Counted from the first letter of the stretch, positions 7,967 to 17,937 are shown. The stretch is 33,496 nt of DNA from Chitinophaga pinensis (GCA_945865295.1 CAMBDE010000020.1:1-33496); one strand, 5' to 3'. Numbers and translations: made by a program. Notes: generated by a model from the letters alone, not told the origin.

Positions 7967-9436
7967 ATGAAGAAAATTTTATTTTCACTTTTATTAACCA
8001 TTCCGTTTTCAGTTTTTGCACAACCTAGTTTATCAGATAAAAATGTATTTGAATTCAGAGCAGTATGGGTTGCCACCGTCGTCAATATTGACTGGCCAAG
8101 TAAACCAGGATTGAGTAGTCAAGTTCAGAAAGATGAGTTTGAAGCATTGTTGGATATGCATCAGAAAAATGGGATGAACGCCATCATCATGCAAGTAAGA
8201 CCATCAGGAGACGCTATGTATCCATCCACCTTAGAGCCATGGAGTGAATATTTAATGGGGAAACAAGGTGAAGCCCCAAGTCCATATTATGATCCTTTGA
8301 GTTTTATGATTGAAGCCACACACCAACGTGGAATGGAGTTTCATGCTTGGATCAATCCTTATAGAGCCGTATTTGATGTCAATAAATCTAGTATTGCCAA
8401 TACGCATTTATCTAAAGTCCACCCAGAATGGTTTTTAACTTACGGTGATAAAAAATATTTTAATCCTGGTCTGAGAGAAGTATGGCAACATACCAATAAA
8501 GTGGTGGGTGATTTAGTAGCACGTTATGATATTGATGCAGTGCATATGGATGATTATTTTTATCCATATAAAATTGTAGGAAAGGAATTTCCTGACGAAG
8601 CAACTTTTCAAAAAAACGCAAGAGGCTTAAGCAAGGATGATTGGAGAAGAAGCAACTGTGATACCATTGTAAAACAATTGTCTGCCACCATTCATCAAGT
8701 CAAGCCAGGGGTGCAATTTGGTATTAGCCCATTTGGTGTTTGGAGAAACCAATCTACAGACCCAAGAGGTAGTAAAACAAAAGCAACAACCAACTACGAC
8801 GACTTGTATGCAGATATTTTATTGTGGCTAGAGAAAGACTGGATTGATTATGTCACACCACAATTGTATTGGGAGCAGGGCCATGCTTTGGCGGACTACA
8901 ATGAATTGATTGAGTGGTGGAATCGTAATAGCTATGGTAAGAATTTTTACGTGGGCCATGGTATTTACAGAGCAGGTAGTAATGCTGCATGGAAGTCTCC
9001 AAATGAGATTCCAAATCAAATTAAAAAAATGAGGTCCTTAAAAAACACCCATGGTAGTGCCTATTTTAGCAGCGCTAGCTTTAAAACCAATGCCAACGGA
9101 TGGAATGATAGCTTACAAAATAACTATTACCATAACCCTGCTTTGATTGCACCCATTGAATGGCTGGTACAAAATAAAATGACAAGCCCAAAACTTGTGA
9201 AGCAGCAAGATAATAGTTATAGCATTTTAGATACCAATCCAGCTTCAAATTTGAAACAGTTTGCGTTGATTCAAAAAAGTAAAACAGGGTATCGTGTGGT
9301 AGCAATCATACCAAAAGAGACAAAGTCACTTAATTTAAATACAATAGGTGTAACGCTATCCTCATCTGAACCAGTTTGGATTGTGGCAGTAGGAAAACAA
9401 AATCAATTAAGTAAGTACCAATTAATCAATGAATGA
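7967..9436 (+). CDS. GHL10 / family 10 glycosylhydrolase-like secreted protein (DUF187)
   Basis: A 489-residue protein with a signal peptide at 1-18 (MKKILFSLLLTIPFSVFA, then Q). The domain starts directly after it with EFRAVWVATVVNIDWPSKPG and carries the family blocks NGMNAIIMQVRPSGDAMYPS, EPWSEYLMG, HAWINPYRA and AVHMDDYFYPY. The WIDYVTPQLYWEQGH block completes a TIM-barrel of the YngK/GHL10 type. In the family, acidic residues in the HMDDYFYP and YVTPQLYWE strands are the likely catalytic candidates. The C-terminal 100 residues form a small beta-rich add-on. Relatives are thought to act on cell-wall or other glycans, but the substrate is not known here. It is the second gene after the MarR regulator. 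Confidence 0.9.
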   Translation: MKKILFSLLLTIPFSVFAQPSLSDKNVFEFRAVWVATVVNIDWPSKPGLSSQVQKDEFEALLDMHQKNGMNAIIMQVRPSGDAMYPSTLEPWSEYLMGKQGEAPSPYYDPLSFMIEATHQRGMEFHAWINPYRAVFDVNKSSIANTHLSKVHPEWFLTYGDKKYFNPGLREVWQHTNKVVGDLVARYDIDAVHMDDYFYPYKIVGKEFPDEATFQKNARGLSKDDWRRSNCDTIVKQLSATIHQVKPGVQFGISPFGVWRNQSTDPRGSKTKATTNYDDLYADILLWLEKDWIDYVTPQLYWEQGHALADYNELIEWWNRNSYGKNFYVGHGIYRAGSNAAWKSPNEIPNQIKKMRSLKNTHGSAYFSSASFKTNANGWNDSLQNNYYHNPALIAPIEWLVQNKMTSPKLVKQQDNSYSILDTNPASNLKQFALIQKSKTGYRVVAIIPKETKSLNLNTIGVTLSSSEPVWIVAVGKQNQLSKYQLINE

Positions 9437-9456
9437 TTTGATGCAGCATTGATGTA

Positions 9457-11424
9457 TTAATCGTAGGTACGTTTTAACGGAAGGTTCTCATTGGCCTTAA
9501 TAATTAAAGGAACATGCTCCACAACAGTCATATCATTGTCCAACCCAAAGGCTTTCTGATCGCTTTGTGACAATTGCTTGATATTAAAGTATAAATCCAT
9601 AATAAAGTCCTCTTTGAAGGAGAGTTCATTTTCAATGGAGAAGAAGCTTTCAATAATCACATAGGTGATGTCTGCATGGAAATCTTTTTGTTTTAAAGAT
9701 TCATACCTACTATAAATACCCAATTCTTGGCACTCATTCAATTCCTGCATCACTTTCTTGAACAAGACATTCACACGCGGCTGAATACGGAAACCTAATT
9801 TAAAATCAATACGCATGACTTTATCATCAATTAATTCACGAATACTGTAAGACATACCATATGGAGAATCCGTGCGATCAATATGAATGAACCAATAAAT
9901 ATCAGCACGCTTTGGTTTTCTATTTAATATAGAGTCAATGATACGATGTTCAATCTCTCTGTGATTATTCGCCTTGGTTAAGTACACCAAGTGGGTCGCA
10001 TATTTTGGTAATTCTTTGTCTGCACTCAAGGTAGATAGTTGCTCTAAATAAGTACCTAGCTTCACGAAATCCAAATATCGATTCGCAATTTTTCTTGCAC
10101 GATGCCAAATCAACATCACAAAAATGATACTAAATGAAAAGCCTAAAGTGATATAAGCATGTTTAATTTTAATCACATTTGCTAAAAAGAAGGAGATCTC
10201 AACAGTACTAAAAATTAAAATTACAAAAGCGACAAGCGGTTGGCTCCACCTCATAACATTCAATAAATAAAAATTTATCAAAACCGTAGTCATCATCATC
10301 GTTAAGATAACCGAAAAGCCATAAGCGTTTAGCATACTTTCACTATCTCTAAAAAAGAATAGCATCGAAATACATCCAAACCATAATAATAAATTAAAAC
10401 TTGGAATATAAATTTGTCCTTTTTGATCTGTCGGAAATTTTACAGTCACCCTTGGCCAAAAATTCATACTAATGGCTTCATTAATTAACGCAAAAGAGCC
10501 ACTAATTAAAGCCTGGCTTGCAATAATGGTTGCAAAAGTGGCAATACCAATACCAATTAATAAAAACCAATGCGGCATTAATTCATAGAAAGGATTCATT
10601 TCTCCAATGGTCTGACCCATATGTTGCATTAGCCACACGCCCTGACCCATATAACTAAATACCAATGCGATCTTTACAAAAATCCAACTTACTTGAATAT
10701 TGATACGCCCACAATGTCCTAAATCGCTATATAAAGCCTCAGCTCCAGTAGTACATAAAAACACAGCACCTAATAACCAAAAACCTTTCGGATAATTTGC
10801 AAGTAAATCATATGCATAATAAGGATTCAATGATTTTAAAATGGCTGCATTTTCCAACACAGGAATAAGACCAAGAATCAAAATCATGGAAAACCATACC
10901 AACATAATTGGGCCAAATGCAAAACCTACAATTTTGGTACCAAATCTTTGAAAGAAAAACAAAAGAGAGATGATGACAAATACAATGCCTACCGTCAAAT
11001 TATTGCCAGGTACAAAAATAGTTTCGAGCCCTTTTACATCTTTTAAAGCTTCGACAGCAGATGACACAGAAAGCGGTGGTGTGATCATGCCCTCTGCTAA
11101 TAATAATGCTGCTCCAAAAATGGCAGGAATATAAATCCATTTTACATATCGACGTATTAACGCAAATAAGGAAAATATTCCACCTTCTCCCCTATTATCA
11201 GCACGAAGTGTTAGCAATACATATTTAAAAGTAGTCTGTAATGTTAAAGTCCAAAAAACACAAGAAATAGCACCATATACTAACTGCTCAGTAATGATTT
11301 TATTATGCACTATGGTTTTAAATACATACAATGGAGAAGTTCCAATATCGCCGTAAATAATTCCTATAGTAACTATTAAACCTGCCACTGAGAGTTTGTG
11401 GGCTTGCCCTGAATTTTGTACCAT
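9457..11424 (-). CDS. kup: KUP family low-affinity potassium transporter
   Basis: Kup imports K+ with H+ through the inner membrane. The protein has 655 residues from the ATG at 11424, normal for the family. It begins with the signature LSVAGLIVTIGIIYGDIGTSPLYVFKTI. Other family blocks are RADNRGEGGIFSLFALI, LLAEGMITPPLSVSSAVEAL, GAVFLCTTGAEALYSDLGHCG and ALISGSFALINEAI. About twelve membrane segments fill the first 430 residues, and the last 220 form the soluble domain. In-frame alternatives are ATG 11457 (11 residues longer) and TTG 11475. I prefer 11424 because it places the signature block about 10 residues from the N-terminus, as in relatives. The gene lies downstream of the SRPBCC gene on the same strand with a 115-nt AT-rich gap, so it may have its own promoter. 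Confidence 0.95.
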   Translation of the reverse strand: MVQNSGQAHKLSVAGLIVTIGIIYGDIGTSPLYVFKTIVHNKIITEQLVYGAISCVFWTLTLQTTFKYVLLTLRADNRGEGGIFSLFALIRRYVKWIYIPAIFGAALLLAEGMITPPLSVSSAVEALKDVKGLETIFVPGNNLTVGIVFVIISLLFFFQRFGTKIVGFAFGPIMLVWFSMILILGLIPVLENAAILKSLNPYYAYDLLANYPKGFWLLGAVFLCTTGAEALYSDLGHCGRINIQVSWIFVKIALVFSYMGQGVWLMQHMGQTIGEMNPFYELMPHWFLLIGIGIATFATIIASQALISGSFALINEAISMNFWPRVTVKFPTDQKGQIYIPSFNLLLWFGCISMLFFFRDSESMLNAYGFSVILTMMMTTVLINFYLLNVMRWSQPLVAFVILIFSTVEISFFLANVIKIKHAYITLGFSFSIIFVMLIWHRARKIANRYLDFVKLGTYLEQLSTLSADKELPKYATHLVYLTKANNHREIEHRIIDSILNRKPKRADIYWFIHIDRTDSPYGMSYSIRELIDDKVMRIDFKLGFRIQPRVNVLFKKVMQELNECQELGIYSRYESLKQKDFHADITYVIIESFFSIENELSFKEDFIMDLYFNIKQLSQSDQKAFGLDNDMTVVEHVPLIIKANENLPLKRTYD

Positions 11425-11539
11425 GGATAAATAATCTAGACACCAAAGTTGATACATTTTCAGTTCTAAAATCAAGAAAAGGAAACTATTTTTAATAAAT
11501 TATTAAAATAGGTAATTAAATAGTTATTCAAAGCAAAAC

Positions 11540-12013
11540 CTAGGGCTTGTAAGCACCCCACTTATCCTCCACCGCTTTAAAACGGAAATCAAAAATTTCC
11601 TGCAGCTGTTTTTTGACAAAAAGCACTTGGGCAATGTCCCCCAAGAAGCCCATTGGGATTTTGTAATGGACAATATCATCCATTTTCACCCCGCCTGGAA
11701 CTGCTTTGAAATGGTGTTGGTGGTGCCACATGGTATAAGGACCAAATCGCTGCTCGTCTACAAAATAAGCACCTTCCTGTACATGGGTAATTTCTGTCAT
11801 CCAATACAAAGGGATGTCTAACACAGGTTTAACCGTGTATTCAATGATCTGTCCGGGATACATTTTCTCACCATGAAATTGACTGATGATATTGAAACCC
11901 ATCTTCGCAGGAGTGATTTTAGCCAAATTAGATGGACTACTAAAGAAATCCCATGCTTCTGTTAAAGAAATAGGGATGAATTGCTCGGTGTGGATGGTGT
12001 AAACTTTAGACAT
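11540..12013 (-). CDS. SRPBCC (START/Bet v1-like) domain protein
   Basis: A 157-residue single-domain protein. The N-terminal strand YTIHTEQFIPISLTEAWDFFSSPSNLAKITPAKMGF is the standard opening of SRPBCC proteins. The central strands (GQIIEYTVKPVLDIPLYWMTEI), a Trp/His-rich strand (FGPYTMWHHQHHFKAV) and the long C-terminal helix (VLFVKKQLQEIFDFRFKAVED) follow. Such proteins form a hydrophobic cavity that binds lipids or small ligands; some databases label this subgroup 'cell division inhibitor', which the sequence does not show. There is no signal peptide. It is divergent from the helicase gene at 12080 and upstream of kup. The ligand is unknown. Confidence 0.85.
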   Translation of the reverse strand: MSKVYTIHTEQFIPISLTEAWDFFSSPSNLAKITPAKMGFNIISQFHGEKMYPGQIIEYTVKPVLDIPLYWMTEITHVQEGAYFVDEQRFGPYTMWHHQHHFKAVPGGVKMDDIVHYKIPMGFLGDIAQVLFVKKQLQEIFDFRFKAVEDKWGAYKP

Positions 12014-12079
12014 ACCTGATTAACAATGCTTTTGGCATTTTGTTGTATAAAATCGCCACAAAGCCATTAATTTTAACCC

Positions 12080-15000
12080 ATGATTAGTAAAGCAGATCAG
12101 CAGCTGGCCTTTGAAAAGGTATACCAAGGATTAAACCAGGAACAAAAAAAGGCAGTCGACACCATTGAGGGACCAGTCATGGTCATTGCTGGACCGGGCA
12201 CAGGTAAAACTCAGATTCTGGGCGCAAGGATAGGCAAAATTTTATTGGAGACAGATACCGCACCAGAAAATATTTTATGTCTTACTTATACAGATGCTGG
12301 CGCAATCGCAATGCGCAAAAGGTTGATGGATTTTATTGGAACTGCTGCTTACAAAGTCACCATTGCGACCTTCCACTCTTTTTGCAATGATATCATTCAA
12401 GATAATTTATCCCTTTTTGAAAAACCAAGTTTGGACCCGATATCCGAATTAGAAAAAATTGCCTTACTCAAAGAACTCATAGACCAATTTGATAAAACCA
12501 ATCCCTTAAAGCGATTCAAGGGAGATGTCTATTATGAAATGAACAACTTAATGAAGTTGTTTAGCGCCATGAAAAAGGAAGGATGGAATGTCACTTATTT
12601 AACAACACAGATAGATGAATACATAAAGGACATTCCATTTAGAGATGAGTTTGTGTACAAAAAAAAATACAAACAGTTTGAAGCGGGCGATCTTAAACAG
12701 GGGCTGGTAGACGATGCCATTGAAAAGATGGGTAAACTAAAAGCTGCTGTGGCTGCTTTTGACCAGTACCAAGGGCTCATGAAAAAACATGGACGTTATG
12801 ATTTTGATGATATGATCAATTGGGTGATTGGCGCATTTAAAGAAAATAAAAATCTATTAGCACAGTACCAAGAACGTTATTTGTATATTTTAGTAGACGA
12901 ATTCCAAGACACCAGTGGCACACAGAACGAGCTCGTGCAATTGCTAACAAACTATTGGGAACAACCTAATTTATTTGTGGTAGGTGATGATGACCAAAGT
13001 ATTTTTAGATTCCAAGGTGCCAATGTCGAAAACATGTTGCACTTTCAAACCCAATTCAAGGATGATATTGTCAATATAGTTTTAGAGCAGAATTACCGAT
13101 CCACTCAGCCTATCTTAGATGCGTCCACACAAGTAATCAATCAAAATCAGGAAAGGTTGATCAATAAAATTGGTGGCTTATCAAAAAATTTAATTGCATC
13201 CCTCCCCGAGAATCAAGCAATTGATATTGCACCAGCGATCTTGCAATACAATGATCCACAAGAAGAGATGATGGATATCACAGAAAAAATTGCGCAGCTA
13301 ATAGAGACTGGGACGGCACCAAAAGAGATTGCAGTATTGTATAAAGAACATAAATACGGAACCGAAATCGCGCATTTTTTACAGCAAAAAAATATTCCTA
13401 TTTATAGCAGACGAACTGCCAACCTTTTTGACCAAATACTCATACAGCAAATTTTAAAAATACTAGACTACTTAGACTGTGAGTGGGATCAGCCTAATGA
13501 AGGCGCTAATTTATTATTTGAAATACTGCATTTTAAATGGTGGCAGATATCCCCAATTACTATTGCTACACTTACAGTTGAAGCCAATCAATTAAAATAC
13601 AACCATAAAGAAAATAGTTTTAGAAAAGTATTAATTGATAAAACACAAGAGGTACAAACTGATTTATTTTCAAAAGGCGGATTAGAGCAGGTTGCTAAAG
13701 CAGTTAAAGTGTTGGAAGACTTAATTGGACAAATTCCTAATGTCACATTGGTGAACTTGATTGAACAGATTTTACAAAAAACAGGCATTATACAAGCTGT
13801 TTTAAATAGCGCCGATAAAGCGGCGGAATTGGATATGGTGACTTCCTTCTTTGATTTCATTAAAGAGGAAACACATCGTAAACCTAGTTTAGATCTCAAG
13901 ACCTTGGTAGACATTTTTAGGTTGATGAAACGCGAAGACATCCGCCTACCATTACCAATCACTTTAGGTTCCGATGCTGGAGTGAATTTATTAACCACGC
14001 ATAGTAGTAAGGGGCTTGAATTCACCCATGTGTTTTTAGCAGGGACCAATGCAGCATATTGGGAGAAAAAAAGAACCACTGCTGCTGCAGGGTATAGCCT
14101 GCCAGATACTGTATTGAGTAGTTTAGAAAGAGCGGATGATAAAGAAGAATTAAGAAGACTTTTTTATGTGGCCATCACAAGAGCAAAAAAACATTTGACT
14201 ATTTCTTATAGTAAGTATAAAGCGGATGGGAAGGAACTTGAGCCAAGTCAATTTTTAATTGAACTCGTGCAAGGCAATGATGGCATGATAGCAGCGCAAC
14301 AAATAGATGCATCTATCAAACAACAATATAAATTGCTCCGTTTAGAAACAACAGTTAAACCTGAGATTACGCAATTAGAAGCAGATTTTATCCAACCAAA
14401 ATTGGATAAATTTTCGATGAATGTCACCGCATTGAACAATTACTTAAAATGCCCTTTGCGTTTTTATTACAATAGTTTAATTCGGGTACCTTCTGGGAAA
14501 TCAGAAGCCACTACTTTTGGTTCTGCCATCCATGATGCACTCAATAAACTATTTGAGAAAATGCAAAAAGCAGGAAACGTATTTCCTGATAAACAAACCC
14601 TTGTGGAAGATTTTGAATTTTACATGAAAAGGCATCGTGAGGCATTTACACAACAAGAATTTAAAGACCGAGTAGATCTTGGTGGCACTGTCTTAGTCAA
14701 CTATTATGATTTTTATGTGCAGCAATGGAATAAAATTGTCGCAACAGAATATAGGGTCACCAATGTAGTCGTCAATGATATTCCATTGAAAGGCGCAATT
14801 GACAAAATTGAATTCAATGGTAAAGAAGTGGTAGTGATTGACTACAAGACTGGTAATATTGACAACGCAAGAGAACAATTAAAGGGACCGAATGAAAAAA
14901 ATCCAAATGGTGGTGATTATTGGAGACAGGCTGTTTTTTATAAAATACTTTTAAGGTTCCATCCTAAAAATTGGCAGGTCACCAGTGCAGAATTTGATTT

Positions 15001-15217
15001 TGTAGAACCCAACAAGAAAAAAGCTTTTGAAAAGATTGCCATCGCCATTACAGAAGCAGACATCACCACAGTCCAACAGCAAATAAAAATGGTCTGGGGA
15101 AAAATCCAACAAAAAGATTTTTATACCGGCTGTGGCAAGGAAGATTGTCATTGGTGCAATTTTGTAAAAAACAATGAACTAGCCGTTGCATTACATGAGT
15201 TAGAGGAGGAAATTTAA
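12080..15217 (+). CDS. UvrD/Rep-type (SF1A) helicase fused to PD-(D/E)XK nuclease
   Basis: A 1045-residue DNA repair enzyme. The SF1A motifs are all readable: motif I GPGTGKT (38-44), motif II LVDEFQDTSG, motif III GDDDQSIFRFQGA, motif IV QNYRSTQP, motif V LTTHSSKGLEFTHVF and motif VI RRLFYVAITRAKKHL. From about residue 785 a RecB/Cas4-like nuclease follows: C791 (LKCPLRFYY), H818 (GSAIHDAL), D908 (GAIDKIEF), D921 and K923 (VIDYKTGN). C1018, C1023 and C1026 (CGKEDCHWC) then complete the four-cysteine iron-sulfur pattern known from AddB, Cas4 and AdnA/B. A single chain therefore combines translocase and nuclease. It may process DNA ends for recombination; recR lies two genes on. It overlaps nothing and is divergent from the SRPBCC gene. 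Confidence 0.93.
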   Translation: MISKADQQLAFEKVYQGLNQEQKKAVDTIEGPVMVIAGPGTGKTQILGARIGKILLETDTAPENILCLTYTDAGAIAMRKRLMDFIGTAAYKVTIATFHSFCNDIIQDNLSLFEKPSLDPISELEKIALLKELIDQFDKTNPLKRFKGDVYYEMNNLMKLFSAMKKEGWNVTYLTTQIDEYIKDIPFRDEFVYKKKYKQFEAGDLKQGLVDDAIEKMGKLKAAVAAFDQYQGLMKKHGRYDFDDMINWVIGAFKENKNLLAQYQERYLYILVDEFQDTSGTQNELVQLLTNYWEQPNLFVVGDDDQSIFRFQGANVENMLHFQTQFKDDIVNIVLEQNYRSTQPILDASTQVINQNQERLINKIGGLSKNLIASLPENQAIDIAPAILQYNDPQEEMMDITEKIAQLIETGTAPKEIAVLYKEHKYGTEIAHFLQQKNIPIYSRRTANLFDQILIQQILKILDYLDCEWDQPNEGANLLFEILHFKWWQISPITIATLTVEANQLKYNHKENSFRKVLIDKTQEVQTDLFSKGGLEQVAKAVKVLEDLIGQIPNVTLVNLIEQILQKTGIIQAVLNSADKAAELDMVTSFFDFIKEETHRKPSLDLKTLVDIFRLMKREDIRLPLPITLGSDAGVNLLTTHSSKGLEFTHVFLAGTNAAYWEKKRTTAAAGYSLPDTVLSSLERADDKEELRRLFYVAITRAKKHLTISYSKYKADGKELEPSQFLIELVQGNDGMIAAQQIDASIKQQYKLLRLETTVKPEITQLEADFIQPKLDKFSMNVTALNNYLKCPLRFYYNSLIRVPSGKSEATTFGSAIHDALNKLFEKMQKAGNVFPDKQTLVEDFEFYMKRHREAFTQQEFKDRVDLGGTVLVNYYDFYVQQWNKIVATEYRVTNVVVNDIPLKGAIDKIEFNGKEVVVIDYKTGNIDNAREQLKGPNEKNPNGGDYWRQAVFYKILLRFHPKNWQVTSAEFDFVEPNKKKAFEKIAIAITEADITTVQQQIKMVWGKIQQKDFYTGCGKEDCHWCNFVKNNELAVALHELEEEI

Positions 15218-15232
15218 CTAAGTTTGCAAAGT

Positions 15233-16648
15233 ATGATCCGATCAAAATTAATTCCAACAATCCTACAATGTTGTTTGACTGCAATCGCAATCATTCAAAT
15301 GGGAGCCTGTGCCAATATTGTACCCCCTTCTGGAGGGCCAAGAGACAGCATCCCTCCATATGCAGTGTATGCCAAACCAAAGGACTCCAGTACCAACATT
15401 GCCCCTAAGGAAATCCTAATCAGTTTTAACGAATACATTACCACCAATGCATTGCAAGAACAATTGATTGTATCTCCTAGCATTAAAAACAATCCATTGG
15501 TAGATCAAAGATTAAACATGGTACGTATTCGTTTATCAGATAGTTTAAATGCAAACACCACCTATAGTTTACAATTTGGCAATGCTTTAAGAGATGTGAA
15601 CGAAGGCAATATTGTACAAAATTATACTTATGTATTTAGCACAGGTGATCGAATAGATACTGGCAGGCTATATGGCAAAGTTCAAATTGCCGAAACCGGC
15701 ATGGTGGATAGTACTTTAATTGCTGTCTTGCATCCTATCGAAAATGATTCTGCCATCTATAAAGACAAACCAACCTACTATACAAGAATCAATGGAAAAG
15801 GCGTTTTTGAATTTAAATATTTACCTGCTACAAATTTTAATATCTACATTCTTCCAAATGATTACAACAAAAGATATGATGATTCAACAAAATTATTTGC
15901 TTTTCTAAATATTCCTGTACACCCAGCGAAAACGAAGGATAGCATTCAGTTGTATGCTTTTGAAGCTAGTCCAAAAAAAGAAAAAAAAGCATTAAGTACA
16001 GTGGGTGCAAAAAACGCAAAAAAACAATCCCCAGTTTTAAAATACAATAGCAATTTAGAAGGTAAAGAAAAAGATATATTAAGTCCATTGACTTTGAATT
16101 TTGAAACACCCATTCGCCTAAATGATAGCTTCACAATGCGCATCACCGATACCAATTTAGTAAAACAAGAGGGCATAACAGTATTGGTCAATGCACAAAA
16201 CAAAAAACAAGTAGATATTGATTTTCCATGGGAAGCCAACACAGATTACAAATTGGTCTTGCCACAAAAATCCACCATGGATAGTCTTTCCAATTTTTTA
16301 GTGAAGGCAGATACAATCCGATTTAAAACCAAGCCAGCATCAAGTTATGGTTCTGCCATTTTAAGAATCAATGGCTTTCAAGAATTTGAACATCCTGTTT
16401 TATTGTTGATACAGGACCAAAAAGTCAAATTTAGTTACCCTATTACGCAGAACTTATTGCGCATTGATTTATTGCCACCTGGAGATTACCAATTAAAATT
16501 ATTGTCTGACGCCAATCAAAATGGGCGCTGGGATACGGGCAAATTCATGGGTAAAAAACTGCAGCCAGAATTGGTACGCAACCTGAAACTAATTTTAAAT
16601 ATCAAGTCTAATTGGGATAATGAAATGAACCTCATTTTAAAACCCTAA
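15233..16648 (+). CDS. lipoprotein with SbsA-type Ig-like domain, function unknown
   Basis: A 471-residue protein from the ATG at 15233; the in-frame TTG at 15224 is inside a TAAGTTTG promoter-like motif and is rejected. The signal peptide ends in a lipobox, QMGAC, with acylated cysteine C26. The next residues are [20 protein letters not shown], the start of an Ig-like domain (about 35-130) with [16 protein letters not shown] and [19 protein letters not shown]. The later part has further beta-rich repeats, a basic Lys-rich linker near 250, and a C-terminal [20 protein letters not shown] segment that looks like a calcium-type DxN loop. It is likely exposed at the outer membrane surface or periplasm. 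The 'NGRWDTG' end is common in Bacteroidota Ig-like lipoproteins. Only 15 nt separate it from the helicase stop, so it may be co-transcribed. Confidence 0.8.
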   Translation: MIRSKLIPTILQCCLTAIAIIQMGACANIVPPSGGPRDSIPPYAVYAKPKDSSTNIAPKEILISFNEYITTNALQEQLIVSPSIKNNPLVDQRLNMVRIRLSDSLNANTTYSLQFGNALRDVNEGNIVQNYTYVFSTGDRIDTGRLYGKVQIAETGMVDSTLIAVLHPIENDSAIYKDKPTYYTRINGKGVFEFKYLPATNFNIYILPNDYNKRYDDSTKLFAFLNIPVHPAKTKDSIQLYAFEASPKKEKKALSTVGAKNAKKQSPVLKYNSNLEGKEKDILSPLTLNFETPIRLNDSFTMRITDTNLVKQEGITVLVNAQNKKQVDIDFPWEANTDYKLVLPQKSTMDSLSNFLVKADTIRFKTKPASSYGSAILRINGFQEFEHPVLLLIQDQKVKFSYPITQNLLRIDLLPPGDYQLKLLSDANQNGRWDTGKFMGKKLQPELVRNLKLILNIKSNWDNEMNLILKP

Positions 16649-16653
16649 TTTTG
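16646..16653 (+). promoter_or_regulatory. -7 element of recR
   Basis: TAATTTTG fits TAnnTTTG, overlaps the TAA stop of the lipoprotein gene and lies 14 nt before the recR ATG. No clear TTG box is seen upstream. Confidence 0.35.
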
Positions 16654-16667
16654 TTTTTTACAATTGT

Positions 16668-17282
16668 ATGCAACTACCCTCTTCCCTACTTGAAAACGCT
16701 GTAGCAGAATTTTCCAAACTTCCGGGTATTGGTAAAAAAACTGCATTGCGCTTAGTATTACATTTGTTGAAACAAGATGCCTCCAGCACCAACCAATTTA
16801 GTGAGGCATTGGTTAGAATGCGCAAGGAGATTCAATTTTGTAAAAACTGTTTCAATATCAGTGATGGCCCTATCTGTTCTATCTGCTCCAACACATCCAG
16901 GTCCAAAGAAACCATTTGTGTGGTAGAGAATATTAGAGACGTGATTGCGATTGAAAATACCAGTCAATACCATGGCACATACCATGTATTAGGCGGTATT
17001 ATTTCTCCTTTAGATGGTATTGGCCCAGAACAATTAACCATTGAACCTTTGATGGAGCGCATTCAAAAAAATGCTGTTACAGAATTGATTTTTGCTTTAA
17101 ATCCAACCATTCAAGGCGATACCACCATCTATTATATTCAAAAGAAAATGACAGGCAATGACTGCAAAGTCACAACCATTGCAAGAGGTATTGCATTTGG
17201 GGGTGAATTAGAATATGCCGACGAAATGACCTTGGGCAAGAGTATCTCCAACCGCCAACCCATCCAACAATACATCAAGTAA
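16668..17282 (+). CDS. recR: recombination mediator protein RecR
   Basis: RecR works with RecO (and RecF) to load RecA onto SSB-coated gaps. The 204-residue length is typical. The N-terminal helix-hairpin-helix is [18 protein letters not shown] (18-35). The C4 zinc finger uses C58, C61, C70 and C73 ([17 protein letters not shown]). A Toprim domain follows from [16 protein letters not shown], with [17 protein letters not shown] and [15 protein letters not shown]. The C-terminal block [25 protein letters not shown] is diagnostic. It is downstream of the helicase/nuclease and lipoprotein genes on the same strand, so DNA repair functions cluster here. Confidence 0.97.
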   Translation: MQLPSSLLENAVAEFSKLPGIGKKTALRLVLHLLKQDASSTNQFSEALVRMRKEIQFCKNCFNISDGPICSICSNTSRSKETICVVENIRDVIAIENTSQYHGTYHVLGGIISPLDGIGPEQLTIEPLMERIQKNAVTELIFALNPTIQGDTTIYYIQKKMTGNDCKVTTIARGIAFGGELEYADEMTLGKSISNRQPIQQYIK

Positions 17283-17293
17283 ATTGTTATTAG

Positions 17294-17325
17294 TTTGTCC
17301 AGTTGATTGAAAATAACTAATTTTA
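17294..17325 (+). promoter_or_regulatory. probable promoter of the YceI gene
   Basis: TTTG at 17294-17297, then 20 nt, then TAATTTTA at 17318-17325, one base short of TAnnTTTG. The palindrome at 17325-17338 starts at its end. Confidence 0.4.
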
Positions 17326-17338
17326 ATGTTTAAACATT
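17325..17338. repeat. 14-bp perfect palindrome in YceI leader
   Basis: AATGTTTAAACATT reads the same on both strands. It covers the expected transcription start and ends 5 nt before the ATG, a plausible operator position, though AT-rich palindromes also arise by chance. Confidence 0.35.
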
Positions 17339-17343
17339 GATTT

Positions 17344-17877
17344 ATGAACCTAAGATTGATCACCCTATTGGTAGCTTGTTTTGCTTTTGTACAAGTAGAA
17401 GCACAGAAAGTATATAGTACAAAAGCTGCGACTGTAAGATTCATTGCGGTAGATGATAAAGACATTGACGCCACCAATACAAAAGCGGTGAGTCGTCTAG
17501 AAGCCAATGGCAAATTGAGTTTTATCATGCTCATGAAAGATTTTAGTTTTGAAATGGATTTGATGCAAAAGCATTTTAATGATGAATATGTAGAGTCAGA
17601 TAAATTTCCTCGAGGATTTTTCAATGGTCAAATTACCAATATCAAGTCTGTCAATTTTGCTAAGGACGGTACCTACCCAATCATCGTTAAAGGCAATATG
17701 CAAGTGCATGGTGTCAACAAAGCCGTGGAGACTAAGGGCGTGATTGTCATAACAAAAGGGCTGCCTAAAGCGACTGCCAAGTTTACAGTAAGCTTAAAAG
17801 ATTTTGGCATAGGTGGCGTGTTAATTGAGATGGTAGCCGATCAAGTGGATATTGAAGTAGTGGCTATTTATCAATAG
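17344..17877 (+). CDS. YceI-like lipocalin-fold periplasmic protein
   Basis: A 177-residue protein with a signal peptide at about 1-20 (LITLLVACFAFVQVEAQ). The mature part matches the YceI family, which forms a lipocalin-like barrel binding isoprenoid-type or other amphiphilic lipids in the periplasm. Family blocks visible are KAATVRFIAVDDKDIDATN, SFIMLMKDFSFEMDLMQKHFNDEY, ESDKFPRGFFNGQI and GTYPIIVKGNMQVHGVNKAV. LKDFGIGGVLIEMVADQVDIEV closes the barrel. It stands alone between recR and the metH unit and has its own probable promoter. The ligand cannot be read from the sequence. Confidence 0.88.
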   Translation: MNLRLITLLVACFAFVQVEAQKVYSTKAATVRFIAVDDKDIDATNTKAVSRLEANGKLSFIMLMKDFSFEMDLMQKHFNDEYVESDKFPRGFFNGQITNIKSVNFAKDGTYPIIVKGNMQVHGVNKAVETKGVIVITKGLPKATAKFTVSLKDFGIGGVLIEMVADQVDIEVVAIYQ

Positions 17878-17898
17878 GCAATATCTATAAGCGTTTTT

Positions 17899-17929
17899 TT
17901 GGCCATCAATTACATCTGCCCTATCTTCG
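17899..17929 (+). promoter_or_regulatory. promoter of the metH leader
   Basis: TTG at 17899-17901 (within TTTTTTTGG), 20 nt spacing, then TATCTTCG at 17922-17929, one base from TAnnTTTG. Expected start near 17933-17936, just before the folded leader, giving a 5' UTR of about 130 nt. Confidence 0.55.
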
Positions 17930-17937
17930 CACCGCAA

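Noticed and set aside
12025..12039. AATGC-TTTTG-GCATT hairpin in the divergent 12014-12079 gap
   Set aside because: Five-bp stem with a weak T context; no evidence of a role.
13588..14079. 163-codon (-) open frame
   Set aside because: Antisense to the helicase/nuclease, which is fully open with motifs on both sides.
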